12,702 bases of DNA from MGBC120314 sp051880495. GTDB taxonomy: Bacteria > Bacillota > Clostridia > Lachnospirales > Lachnospiraceae. This document shows, one piece after another, positions 1 to 7,377 of the stretch. The notes below the pieces were generated by a model that saw only the letters and a list, made by a program, of their open reading frames with translations, ran no database searches and had not been told where the DNA came from. The translations under genes and the position numbers were made by a program. Numbering within the stretch: the first letter of the stretch is position 1; every line of letters begins with the position of its first letter. Location: positions 1 to 12,702 of the forward strand of contig JBJEOB010000072.1 in the NCBI GenBank assembly GCA_051880495.1. Direction: 5' to 3'.

Positions 1-19
1 ACTCCCGAAAATAAAGGTT

Positions 20-56
20 TTATAAAGAAAAAAAGGTAGTAAATTTGACACTACCC
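20..56 (+). promoter_or_regulatory. leader hairpin ahead of the first operon (weak)
   Basis: A 6-bp inverted repeat, GGTAGT at 35-40 and ACTACC at 50-55, encloses a 9-nt loop shortly before the ribosome binding site of the first gene. A TATAAA hexamer at 21-26 could be a -10 element, but its -35 would fall outside the window. No T-run follows the hairpin, so it is not a typical terminator. It may be a small 5' leader structure or chance. Confidence 0.25.
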
Positions 57-78
57 AATGAAACGAGGAGGCATGGAT

Positions 79-864
79 ATGAAAAAGCTTCATTTTGAGT
101 ACTACATGCAGATTGATTATTCTGTTGAAATCTCAAGGTGTAATTTTACCATTAAATGTATTCCTAAAGATAATGAACGCCAGATAATAAAACAGACGGA
201 TATTGAAGTATATCCGGCCATAAGTTATGAAAAAGGTGCAGATGGTCTTGGCAACCTGCAGATTTATGGCGTGAATGAGCAGCCACATAAGACTTTTTAT
301 TTTAAAATCACAGGAGAAGCCATGGTCGGTATGGCGGACTATGAGGAAGAAGCCGACGAGAATATTGCAATGATTTTTAACCATCCGCATGGTTTAAATG
401 TTGCAGGAGATAACATAATTAAATATTTTAATAAAATTAAACCTGCGAAGGGCAGAAATGTTCTTCAACAGACAGAAGAGATTATGCATTGTCTGCACAG
501 GGATTTTACTTATCAGCCCAACACTACGACGGTAAAAACTACGGCAGAGGAAGCATTTACTCTGGGATGCGGAGTCTGTCAGGATTATGCACATGTGTTT
601 ATTGCGCTGTTACATCTGGCTAAAATTCCGGCAAGGTATGTGACGGGATTAATCGTAGGCGAGGGTGCAAGCCATGCATGGGTAGAAGTTCTTAGTGACG
701 GCAGATGGTATGGCTTTGACCCGACCAATGACGTGCGTGTGAAGGATGAGCATATTAAAATCGGTATTGGCAGGGATGCAAATGATTGTATGATTAACCG
801 CGGAATCATGCACGGCGGCGGGACTCAGACACAGACGGTAAGAGTCTGTGTTACACAAGTGTAA
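79..864 (+). CDS. transglutaminase-like cysteine protease family protein
   Basis: This 261-residue protein belongs to the transglutaminase-like superfamily (Bact_transglu_N plus transglutaminase core). The catalytic triad is visible in the usual order: Cys167 in GCGVCQDYAH, His199 in SHAWVEV and Asp214 in GFDPTND. The first ~100 residues match the beta-rich N-terminal domain of the family. No signal peptide or membrane segment is seen, so it is probably cytoplasmic. The start at 79 is chosen because AGGAGG at 66-71 sits 7 nt upstream; in-frame ATGs at 58 and 73 are upstream of, or too close to, this site. Bacterial relatives act as proteases or amidases on peptides or isopeptide links rather than as cross-linkers; the substrate is unknown. 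It is the first gene of an operon with two deacylase-family genes, which suggests processing of peptide or acyl-amino-acid conjugates (inference). Confidence 0.85.
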   Translation: MKKLHFEYYMQIDYSVEISRCNFTIKCIPKDNERQIIKQTDIEVYPAISYEKGADGLGNLQIYGVNEQPHKTFYFKITGEAMVGMADYEEEADENIAMIFNHPHGLNVAGDNIIKYFNKIKPAKGRNVLQQTEEIMHCLHRDFTYQPNTTTVKTTAEEAFTLGCGVCQDYAHVFIALLHLAKIPARYVTGLIVGEGASHAWVEVLSDGRWYGFDPTNDVRVKDEHIKIGIGRDANDCMINRGIMHGGGTQTQTVRVCVTQV

Positions 865-892
865 ACAAAAGAAAGGTTATGGAATAATTTAT

Positions 893-1840
893 ATGATTAA
901 AACAGTAGCATCGGTGGCTTTGCCGGTGGATGAAACCTTATCCATCAGGAAGCACCGTATCCAACCGCAAGTTAAGCGTAAGGGAATGAAACGAATCAGT
1001 ATCGTTACCGGAATACATGGTGATGAGCTGGAGGGACAGTATGTTTGTTTTGAACTGTCCCGCCGAATTGAAGAGGAAATGGACAGGCTTAATGGAATAG
1101 TTGACATTTACCCGGCAATGAATCCTTTGGGAATTGATTCAATTACAAGGGGTATACCGGCATTTGACCTGGATATGAACAGGTTATTTCCCGGAAATAT
1201 TGATGGAAACATGACGGAATATCTGGCAGCAGAGATTATGAAGGATGTATCAGGCTCAGACCTGGTTGTAGATATTCATGCAAGCAATATTTATCTTACA
1301 GAGATTCCGCAGATTCGTATAAATGAGCTGCATGAGAAGAAGCTTGTGCCGATTGCCAAAAAATCCAACGTGGATTTTATCTGGGTACATGGTGCAAGTA
1401 CAGTTTTGGAATCTACATTTGCATATAGTCTTAACAGCAGCGGTACACCGTGTCTTGTAGTGGAAATGGGTGTCGGAATGAGGCTTACGCAGGAATACGG
1501 CAATCAGCTTGTGGACGGAATATTCAGTATGATGAAAGAACTTGGAATATGGGAAGGCAGGGTAAAAAAAGTACGAAAGCCTATTATTTCCAAGAATCAG
1601 GATGATGTGTGTTACCTTAACGCCAGAGTTGGCGGTTTGTTTATACAGAAAGTGCATCATTGGGAGAAACTAAAGGTTGGTGATTTAATCGGACAGATTA
1701 TTGATCCTTTGACAGGCAAAGTGCTTGATGATGTCACCGCGCCGGTGGATGGTATTTTATTTACCATTCGTGAATATCCGATTGTTGATGAAGGCTCCCT
1801 GATAGGAAGATTACTTTGCAGGGAGGTCTATGAAGCATGA
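893..1840 (+). CDS. AstE/AspA-family zinc deacylase (M14-like), catalytically intact
   Basis: A 315-residue protein of the succinylglutamate desuccinylase/aspartoacylase family (zinc carboxypeptidase-like fold). The zinc ligands are His42 and Glu45 in GIHGDELEG and His129 in VDIHASN; DMNRLFPG (Asn96-Arg97) matches the substrate-binding Asn-Arg of aspartoacylase; Glu191 in CLVVEMG is the expected general base. The C-terminal ~75 residues form the small beta domain typical of the family (GGLF..., APVDGILF). Members hydrolyse N-acyl amino acids or related amides; the substrate here cannot be told. ATG 893 is preferred over a GTG at 848, which would overlap the preceding gene and lacks a ribosome binding site, although the site for 893 is also weak. 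The stop overlaps the next start (ATGA at 1837-1840), indicating translational coupling to its paralogue. Confidence 0.85.
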   Translation: MIKTVASVALPVDETLSIRKHRIQPQVKRKGMKRISIVTGIHGDELEGQYVCFELSRRIEEEMDRLNGIVDIYPAMNPLGIDSITRGIPAFDLDMNRLFPGNIDGNMTEYLAAEIMKDVSGSDLVVDIHASNIYLTEIPQIRINELHEKKLVPIAKKSNVDFIWVHGASTVLESTFAYSLNSSGTPCLVVEMGVGMRLTQEYGNQLVDGIFSMMKELGIWEGRVKKVRKPIISKNQDDVCYLNARVGGLFIQKVHHWEKLKVGDLIGQIIDPLTGKVLDDVTAPVDGILFTIREYPIVDEGSLIGRLLCREVYEA

Positions 1841-2769
1841 AAAAGAGGATAATCTATGAAATAAAGGGATTGTATCGTGATAACTTCCGTGTGACGGGAT
1901 ACGAGTTTGGCAAGGGAAAAAAGAGTGTATGTATTGTCGGTTCCATGCGCGGAAATGAAGTACAGCAGCTTTATTGCTGCTCCCAGCTTGTTAAGAAATT
2001 TAAGCAGCTGGAGGAAGAGGGACGAATTACCCCGGGACACAGGATTCTTATTATCCCAAGCTGCAATCCGTATTCGATGAATATTCAGAAACGTTTCTGG
2101 CCGATTGATAATACGGACATAAACCGTATGTTCCCGGGATATAATCTGGGAGAGACAACACAGAGGATTGCGGATGGCGTGTTTAGTGAAATTATGGATT
2201 ATCAGTATGGTATTCAATTCACATCATTTTATATGCCGGGCGAATTTATGCCGCATGTCCGTATGATGGATGAGGGATACAGTACTGTTGAGAATGCGTT
2301 AAAGTTCGAGATGCCGTATGTTGTAGTACGAAAGGTGCGCCCTTATGATACGGCTACATTAAATTATAACTGGCAGGTGTGGGATACACAGGCATTTAGT
2401 TTCTATACGACAAGCACCACAACGATTGACCGTAAGTCTGCAGGACAGTCTGTACTGAGCATTATGAAATTCTTATCCTCTCTTGGGATTATTAAGTATT
2501 CCTACGAGGCAAAAAAGGAAAAATCAATTGTATTAAATGATACTGAACTTGTGTCTGTACAGACAGCCAAGTCAGGTATTTTTGAGGCGCTTGTTAAGGC
2601 AGGGGATGCAGTGGAAGAAGGTGCACCTTTAGCCAATATCATAAATCCTTATGATGGTGAGATTATGGAGACATTATATGCACCGGTTAAGGGCAAGGTA
2701 TTTTTTATGCATACGGATCCGTTGACTTATGCCAACACGGCAGTTGTGAAGCTTGTTAGAAATGAATAG
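1837..2769 (+). CDS. degenerate AstE/AspA-family paralogue (predicted pseudoenzyme)
   Basis: A 310-residue protein that aligns almost without gaps to the preceding deacylase. The active-site motif is GSMRGNE instead of GIHGDE, so zinc ligand His is Arg38 (Glu41 is kept). The second His ligand is Thr129 in GIQFTSFYMP. The general-base Glu is Tyr190 in AFSFYTT. The substrate-binding motif DINRMFPG (Asn96-Arg97) and the C-terminal beta domain are preserved. The fold and part of the binding pocket thus seem kept while zinc catalysis should be lost. GGGAGG at 1820-1825 serves as ribosome binding site and the start overlaps the upstream stop by 4 bases. A role as binding or regulatory partner of the active paralogue is inferred. 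Annotation pipelines would likely call it simply a deacylase. Confidence 0.8.
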   Translation: MKKRIIYEIKGLYRDNFRVTGYEFGKGKKSVCIVGSMRGNEVQQLYCCSQLVKKFKQLEEEGRITPGHRILIIPSCNPYSMNIQKRFWPIDNTDINRMFPGYNLGETTQRIADGVFSEIMDYQYGIQFTSFYMPGEFMPHVRMMDEGYSTVENALKFEMPYVVVRKVRPYDTATLNYNWQVWDTQAFSFYTTSTTTIDRKSAGQSVLSIMKFLSSLGIIKYSYEAKKEKSIVLNDTELVSVQTAKSGIFEALVKAGDAVEEGAPLANIINPYDGEIMETLYAPVKGKVFFMHTDPLTYANTAVVKLVRNE

Positions 2770-2777
2770 GAAATGCC

Positions 2778-4091
2778 ATGGATAAAGAAAACTATAAATT
2801 GCCTAAAATTGGTCTTCGTATCATTAAGTCAGCGATAGGAGTATTCCTGTGTTATGTGGTTAATCTGTTAAGAAACGGGCAGGGTATTGTGTTTTATTCG
2901 CAGCTGGCTGTTTTGTGGTGTATGCAGGATTATGTCAGTGAGACGAAAGCCAAGGCAAAGCAGCGTTCGCTGGGAACCTTGGTTGGAGCGTTATTTGGTC
3001 TTGTATATATTGTGCTGGAACAGTTTTTTGGAAAATATCTGTATGATTTAATTAAGGTGCCTGATAATTTAATTGCCGTCCTTTTTCGCGGATTAACGAT
3101 AGCATTGTTTATAATCATTGTATTATATACTACTGTGCTGATGAATAAGAAACAGGCATCTTATTTTTCGTGTGTTGTTTTCCTGAGTATTGTGGTGAAT
3201 CATATATCTGACAGCAATCCATATCTGTTTGTGTGGAACAGATTTCTGGACACCATGATTGGCATTGTACTGGGAATTGTTGTCAATACATTTTCACTGC
3301 CAAGAAAGAAACATCCGGAAATACTTTTTGTGTCGGGGCTTGATGATACATTGCTCTCGAAACAGAATAACATTTCAGACTATGGGCGTGTTGAACTTAA
3401 CCGTATGCTTGATGACGGCCTGACATTTACCCTGTCGACGATTAGAACGCCGGCATCGCTTATGGAGCCGATGCGTGATATCAGGTTAAAGCTTCCGGTA
3501 ATAGCTATGGATGGTGCGGCATTATTCAATCTGAAGGAAAAAAGATACGAACTCGTATATGTGATTTCCTCGGAGTTATCCCAGAAATTAGTGGATTTTT
3601 TTAAAAAGATAGAAGAACCTTGTTTTATCAACGTGGTGGTTGATGATTTGCTGATGATTTATTATGAGGAGACATCCTTAGAAATATATAACACGATTGT
3701 TAATTCGCTGCGCAGTTCACCTTATCGGAATTATATCAAGCGGCCATTACCGAAGGAAGAGGATGTCGTTTATTTTATGCTGATTGATGATAAGGAAAAA
3801 ATGCAGGGAATTTATGATGCCTTGATGAAGGAAGATTTTGTCAGGGACTTAAAGGTTTTATTTTATGACTCAACAGATTATGCAGGTAAGGCGTATATTA
3901 AGATATACAATCACAATGCAAGCAAGGAGAATATGCTCGAATACTTAAAGAGAAGGCTGGAAATCGACCGTACTGTTACATTTGGTACGATTCCCAACCG
4001 ATATGACTATACAATAATGCCGGGCGATTCAAATAACCTTATCCGTCAAATAAAGAGAAGATTTGAACCATATGCATGGAAGAAATCATGA
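2778..4091 (+). CDS. FUSC/aromatic-acid-exporter-like membrane domain fused to degenerate Cof-type HAD domain
   Basis: This 437-residue protein has two parts. Residues ~10-175 contain about six hydrophobic segments (near 14-30, 36-49, 65-84, 98-121, 127-142 and 153-173) with the RSLGTLVGALFGL pattern of the DUF939/ArAE_1 branch of the FUSC family, which includes aromatic acid exporters. Residues ~182-437 resemble a Cof/IIB HAD phosphatase: motif I FVSGLDDTLL, motif II around Thr221 in LSTIRTPAS, a Lys383 (ASKENML) region, and FGTIPNR where motif IV should be. The motif I nucleophile Asp is Gly187 and the motif IV Asp is Thr404, so phosphatase activity is doubtful. It begins 8 nt after the deacylase paralogue and closes the operon. 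An export or sensing role for a small acid or acyl-amino acid is inferred. Confidence 0.75.
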   Translation: MDKENYKLPKIGLRIIKSAIGVFLCYVVNLLRNGQGIVFYSQLAVLWCMQDYVSETKAKAKQRSLGTLVGALFGLVYIVLEQFFGKYLYDLIKVPDNLIAVLFRGLTIALFIIIVLYTTVLMNKKQASYFSCVVFLSIVVNHISDSNPYLFVWNRFLDTMIGIVLGIVVNTFSLPRKKHPEILFVSGLDDTLLSKQNNISDYGRVELNRMLDDGLTFTLSTIRTPASLMEPMRDIRLKLPVIAMDGAALFNLKEKRYELVYVISSELSQKLVDFFKKIEEPCFINVVVDDLLMIYYEETSLEIYNTIVNSLRSSPYRNYIKRPLPKEEDVVYFMLIDDKEKMQGIYDALMKEDFVRDLKVLFYDSTDYAGKAYIKIYNHNASKENMLEYLKRRLEIDRTVTFGTIPNRYDYTIMPGDSNNLIRQIKRRFEPYAWKKS

Positions 4092-4550
4092 CTAATATTT
4101 TTTTACGATGCTTTCAATAAGTTCTTCTCCACGATAAACTAATTTGAGCGAGAAGAAATTAAGATTGGCATTTAGTATTGAAAGAAAGACTTTGTCTCCC
4201 TCCCAGATTGGGAGGTCTTCTATCCGGTCTTTGGCTACCCATTCAAGAATACCTTCATCACATTCAGTCATTTCTCCCGTATATTCAGTTGCCGTATATA
4301 AATGCATATATTCTGTTTCATATATATCAGAAACAAAGGTTATGATGCCACGGAAACGGAATTTGGTAAGAGTAAGTCCGGTCTCTTCTCTGACTTCACG
4401 AAGCAGGCATTCTTCCGGAGATTCGTTTTCCTCAAAATGCCCTCCGATGCCAATCCACTTGTCCTTATTTATATCATTTTCCTTCTTGGTGCGGTGAAGC
4501 ATAAGGTATTTGTCGTCTTTTTCAATGTAGCAGAGAGTTGTTAATTTCAT
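4092..4550 (-). CDS. Nudix hydrolase (MutT-like)
   Basis: A 152-residue protein with a perfect Nudix box: Gly37, Glu43, then REVREETGL at 51-59, matching GX5EX7REUXEEXGU. Nudix enzymes cleave nucleoside diphosphates linked to another group, with the box Glu residues binding Mg2+. The MLHRTKKENDINKDKW context upstream of the box resembles MutT/8-oxo-dGTP diphosphatase-like proteins, but substrate specificity cannot be read from sequence. On the - strand, AGGAG lies 9 nt upstream of the ATG. The gene is tail to tail with the FUSC-HAD gene with no bases between the two stop codons, so no separate terminator fits between them. Confidence 0.88.
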   Translation of the reverse strand: MKLTTLCYIEKDDKYLMLHRTKKENDINKDKWIGIGGHFEENESPEECLLREVREETGLTLTKFRFRGIITFVSDIYETEYMHLYTATEYTGEMTECDEGILEWVAKDRIEDLPIWEGDKVFLSILNANLNFFSLKLVYRGEELIESIVKKY

Positions 4551-4567
4551 CTGTATAATCTCCTATA

Positions 4568-4789
4568 GATAGTATATTCAGGCGTTTGCGAAAGCATTCT
4601 GTATATGTAATAAACAACTTTATGGGTACAATTAAGTGGCACGTTTGCACTAATGCTCGCTCGCAGCGGTACATAAGGTGCCAAAATACGGCACCTAAGT
4701 ACCGGCGGCTCACAATTGCCACTTAATTTGTACCCACAAAGTTTGTTTAATATAACAAAGAGAACAGTTTCGCAAATACCTGATAGTAT
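4568..4789. mobile_element. MITE-like imperfect palindrome with flanking direct repeat
   Basis: A ~205-bp region folds back on itself almost end to end. The outer arms are at 4579-4593 and 4768-4782 (CAGG..TTTGCGAAA type, 13 of 15 matching). They continue through AAACAA-CTTT-TGGGTAC and ATTAAGTGGCA on the left, matched by TGCCACTTAAT and GTACCCACAAAG on the right (left arm to 4641, right arm from 4717). A nested hairpin occupies 4667-4704 (CGGTAC and AGGTGCC pairing with GGCACCT and GTACCG). An exact 8-bp direct repeat, GATAGTAT, sits at 4568-4575 and 4782-4789, as expected of a target duplication; its last copy shares one base with the terminal repeat. No coding potential is seen. A non-autonomous miniature transposon is the best reading; a structured RNA or large operator is an alternative. 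Confidence 0.55.
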
Positions 4790-4884
4790 TATTTAAGAAC
4801 AATATACCATATCCGCTTATGGATTTGGAAAAAATATTATGGTATAATATGATTCGGATATAAAAAGTCGGATGATTAAAGTAT

Positions 4885-4935
4885 ATCTGGCAGATTGCGC
4901 AAAATTTATAATCTGGCAGATTGCGCAAAATTTAT
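4885..4935. repeat. two tandem 25-bp repeats with nested palindromes upstream of feoAB
   Basis: Copies at 4885-4909 and 4911-4935 are identical over 25 bases and separated by one base, a 26-bp period. Each contains the perfect palindrome ATCTGGCAGAT (4885-4895 and 4911-4921) joined to the perfect palindrome TTGCGCAA (4895-4902 and 4921-4928). The second copy ends 3 nt before the -35 hexamer of the feoAB promoter, which is a good position for an operator. The binding protein is unknown; an iron- or redox-responsive regulator would make sense given the downstream gene (inference). It does not obviously match a classical Fur box. Confidence 0.8.
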
Positions 4936-4938
4936 TAT

Positions 4939-4966
4939 TTGACTTTTTACATCCGAATCATATTAT
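4939..4966 (+). promoter_or_regulatory. probable feoAB promoter
   Basis: TTGACT at 4939-4944 and TATTAT at 4961-4966 are separated by 16 nt, a good match to a housekeeping sigma-70/SigA promoter. Transcription would begin near 4973, giving a ~50-nt leader before the feoAB start. A TATAAT at 4843-4848 is a second candidate -10, but no convincing -35 lies at the correct distance from it. Confidence 0.55.
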
Positions 4967-5022
4967 AAAATCATATTTATATAAAATATCAGTAAGATAA
5001 AAATGGAATGTGAGGCATTAAC

Positions 5023-7377
5023 ATGACTTTAAATGAGTTACCGCTTGGAAAAACGGCAGATGTAATTAGCGTAGGCGGTGAGGGTGCATTAAGACAGCAT
5101 TTTCTTGATATGGGTGTTATTCCCAAGGCTGAAGTGACCATGGTTAAGCTTGCACCGATGGGAGACCCCATGGAGCTGCAGATACACGGGTATGAATTGA
5201 CACTGCGCATCGCGGATGCAATGAAGATAGAAATTGATAACGTCAGAGACGAAAAACACGAGGAAAATAAAGAAATCCGTGAGAGGAAAAAGAGGAAAAC
5301 GGAACATCCCGGTTTTGGTGAGGGTGGCAAGTTCCATACCAAGGAGGACGAGAACCCGCTTCCTGAGGGAACGGTAATAACATTTGCACTTGCCGGTAAC
5401 CAGAACTGCGGAAAGACTACACTGTTTAACCAGCTGACGGGTTCCAACCAGCATGTAGGTAATTTCCCGGGCGTGACGGTTGACAGGAAAGACGGTGTGA
5501 TAAAAGGGCATCCGGACACTCTTGTAACAGATTTGCCGGGTATCTATTCAATGTCGCCGTATACGAATGAGGAAATAGTGACGAGGGAATTTCTTTTAAA
5601 GGATAAACCGAAGGGAATCATTAATATAGTTGATGCATCGAATATTGAGCGTAATCTGTATCTTACGATGCAGCTTCTTGAACTTAATGTTCCGATGGTG
5701 CTTGCACTTAACATGATGGATGAGGTACGCGAGAATGGCGGCGCCATCCTTGTAAATGATATGGAAAAGCTTCTTGGTATTCCGGTAATACCTGTCTCGG
5801 CAGCTAAAAATGAAGGTATAGGGGAACTTGTTGACCACGCCGTACATATTGCAAAATATCAGGAAAAGCCTGAGGAAAAAGATTTTTGCAGCGCACAGGG
5901 ACGCGAGGGTGCTGTCCACAGATGTCTGCATGGCATAATGCATCTTATTGAGGATCATGCAAATGCGGCGGAAATTCCGGTAAGATTTGCTGCAAGTAAG
6001 CTTGCCGAGGGTGATTCGCTTATCCTTGAAAGTCTGGGTCTTGACCGGAATGAGAAGGAAATGCTTGAGCATATAATAATTCAGATGGAAGAGGAAAGCG
6101 GTCTTGACAGGGCAGCAGCAATTGCTGACATGCGTTTCAGATTTATTAATAAGATATGTGAAGAGACTGTTATCAAGCCTAAAGAGAGTAAGGAGCATTT
6201 AAGAAGCCGTAAGATAGACAGTGTGTTAACAGGCAAATATACGGCAATCCCTGTTTTTATCGGTATTATGGCACTCGTATTTATGCTGACCTTTAATGTA
6301 ATAGGTGCATTTTTTTCTGACATACTTGAATGGTGCATTAACGGTCTTACGCTTAAGATTGATGGCATACTTACTGCCACAGACGTTAATCCGGTAATAC
6401 ATTCACTTGTAATTGATGGTATTTTTAATGGCGTAGGAAGTGTACTCAGCTTTCTTCCTGTTATAGTAACGCTGTTTTTCTTCCTGTCACTTCTTGAAGA
6501 CAGCGGATATATGGCGAGAGTTGCATTTGTTATGGATAAACTGCTTCGTAAGATTGGTTTGTCGGGCAGAAGCATAGTACCGATGCTTATAGGATTCGGA
6601 TGTACGGTGCCGGGTGTTATGGCGAGCAGAACACTTCCGTCAGAGCGCGACCGTAAGATGACAATACTGCTTACGCCGTTTATGAGCTGTTCGGCTAAGC
6701 TTCCGATTTATGCGTTTCTTACGGCAGCATTCTTTCCGGGAAAAGGCGGACTTATCATGGTAGGTCTTTATTTTGCAGGAATTATTACAGGTATACTTAT
6801 GGCACTCGTTCTTAGAAAGACCTTGTTTAAGGGAGAGCCGGTACCGTTTGTAATGGAGCTTCCTAATTACCGTATGCCGGGAGTAAAAAATGTTTTACAG
6901 CTTTTGTGGGAAAAAGCAAAGGATTTTCTTCAGAGAGCCTTCACCGTAATATTTGTGGCGACAATTCTGATATGGTTTTTGCAGACATTTGACATTCATT
7001 TGAATGTAGTTGCAGATTCCAAAGACAGTCTGCTTGCGGTAGCTGCCGGATTTATTGCACCAATATTTAAACCGCTGGGTTTTGGTGACTGGAGAGTGTC
7101 TACAGCACTCATTACCGGCTTTATGGCAAAGGAAAGTGTTGTTTCAACATTATCAGTTCTTTTTGGAACAATACAGGATATGATGCTTGTTATTTCTCCG
7201 CTTGCAGCAATGGCACTGCTTGTATTCTGCCTGCTTTATACACCGTGTGTGGCAGCAGTTACATCAGTAAAAAGAGAGCTTGGCACAAAATGGGCTGTGG
7301 CTATGGCAGCAGGACAATGCGTCATTGCATGGATTGTGGCATTCCTGGTTTATCTAATTGGCGGGATATGGGTGTGA
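5023..7377 (+). CDS. feoB: FeoA-FeoB fusion, ferrous iron transporter
   Basis: This 784-residue protein imports Fe2+ across the cytoplasmic membrane. Residues 1-72 form a FeoA (SH3-like) domain; a charged linker (~74-115, rich in Lys and Glu) leads to the FeoB G domain with G1 GNQNCGKT (125-132), G3 DLPG (170-173), G4 NMMD (230-233) and G5 SAAKN (259-263). The rest is the membrane part with the two Gate regions, including GFGCTVPGVMASRTL with its conserved Cys, SCSAKLPIY, AKESVVSTL and a Cys in LLYTPCVAAVTS. All expected elements of a full FeoB are present. FeoA is normally a separate small protein; here it is fused to FeoB. No feoC-like gene follows. GTGAGG lies just upstream of the ATG at 5023. 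The 3' end overlaps the end of agrC on the other strand by 24 bases. Confidence 0.96.
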   Translation: MTLNELPLGKTADVISVGGEGALRQHFLDMGVIPKAEVTMVKLAPMGDPMELQIHGYELTLRIADAMKIEIDNVRDEKHEENKEIRERKKRKTEHPGFGEGGKFHTKEDENPLPEGTVITFALAGNQNCGKTTLFNQLTGSNQHVGNFPGVTVDRKDGVIKGHPDTLVTDLPGIYSMSPYTNEEIVTREFLLKDKPKGIINIVDASNIERNLYLTMQLLELNVPMVLALNMMDEVRENGGAILVNDMEKLLGIPVIPVSAAKNEGIGELVDHAVHIAKYQEKPEEKDFCSAQGREGAVHRCLHGIMHLIEDHANAAEIPVRFAASKLAEGDSLILESLGLDRNEKEMLEHIIIQMEEESGLDRAAAIADMRFRFINKICEETVIKPKESKEHLRSRKIDSVLTGKYTAIPVFIGIMALVFMLTFNVIGAFFSDILEWCINGLTLKIDGILTATDVNPVIHSLVIDGIFNGVGSVLSFLPVIVTLFFFLSLLEDSGYMARVAFVMDKLLRKIGLSGRSIVPMLIGFGCTVPGVMASRTLPSERDRKMTILLTPFMSCSAKLPIYAFLTAAFFPGKGGLIMVGLYFAGIITGILMALVLRKTLFKGEPVPFVMELPNYRMPGVKNVLQLLWEKAKDFLQRAFTVIFVATILIWFLQTFDIHLNVVADSKDSLLAVAAGFIAPIFKPLGFGDWRVSTALITGFMAKESVVSTLSVLFGTIQDMMLVISPLAAMALLVFCLLYTPCVAAVTSVKRELGTKWAVAMAAGQCVIAWIVAFLVYLIGGIWV

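Larger units (their letters stand above)
4843..4967. repeat. 27-bp inverted repeat enclosing the feo control region
   Basis: Arms at 4843-4869 and 4941-4967 match as reverse complements at 26 of 27 positions. The 71 bases between them hold two tandem 25-bp copies. The right arm overlaps the likely feoAB promoter; the left arm carries the mirror image (CCGACT, 16 nt, TATTAT on the - strand) and a TATAAT on the + strand. The pair could form a long hairpin, be the ends of a very small mobile element, or be two distant half-sites of a looped operator. No clear flanking target duplication was seen. Confidence 0.8.

Noticed and set aside
45..50. TTGACA as a -35 element for the first operon
   Set aside because: The expected -10 position falls on the ribosome binding site of the first gene and has no TATAAT-like sequence.
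848..892. GTG start giving a longer first deacylase
   Set aside because: It would overlap the transglutaminase gene by 17 bases without a ribosome binding site, and the extra residues do not fit the family; ATG 893 gives the usual N-terminus.
1256..1660. 134-codon - strand frame opposite the first deacylase
   Set aside because: It overlaps intact catalytic motifs on the + strand and has no start signal or recognisable content.
4072..4103. Terminator after the FUSC-HAD gene (CCATATGCATGG followed by a T-run)
   Set aside because: The stem is only 4 bp and more than 15 nt from the T-run, so it is not a convincing rho-independent terminator.
4144..4497. 117-codon + strand frame opposite the Nudix gene
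   Set aside because: The Nudix box on the - strand is perfect, and the + frame shows no domain or start signal.
4885..4935. CRISPR array
   Set aside because: There are only two copies separated by one base, with no spacers and no cas genes; they are tandem operator-like repeats.
4989..5519. 176- and 140-codon - strand frames opposite the FeoA domain and G domain
   Set aside because: Their sequences are low-complexity Ser/Leu/Phe products of the feoAB antisense strand; the + strand domain motifs are unambiguous.
5596..6198. 200-codon open frame on the - strand opposite feoAB
   Set aside because: It lies fully within the strongly conserved FeoB coding region, has no family resemblance and no ribosome binding site, so it is a shadow frame.
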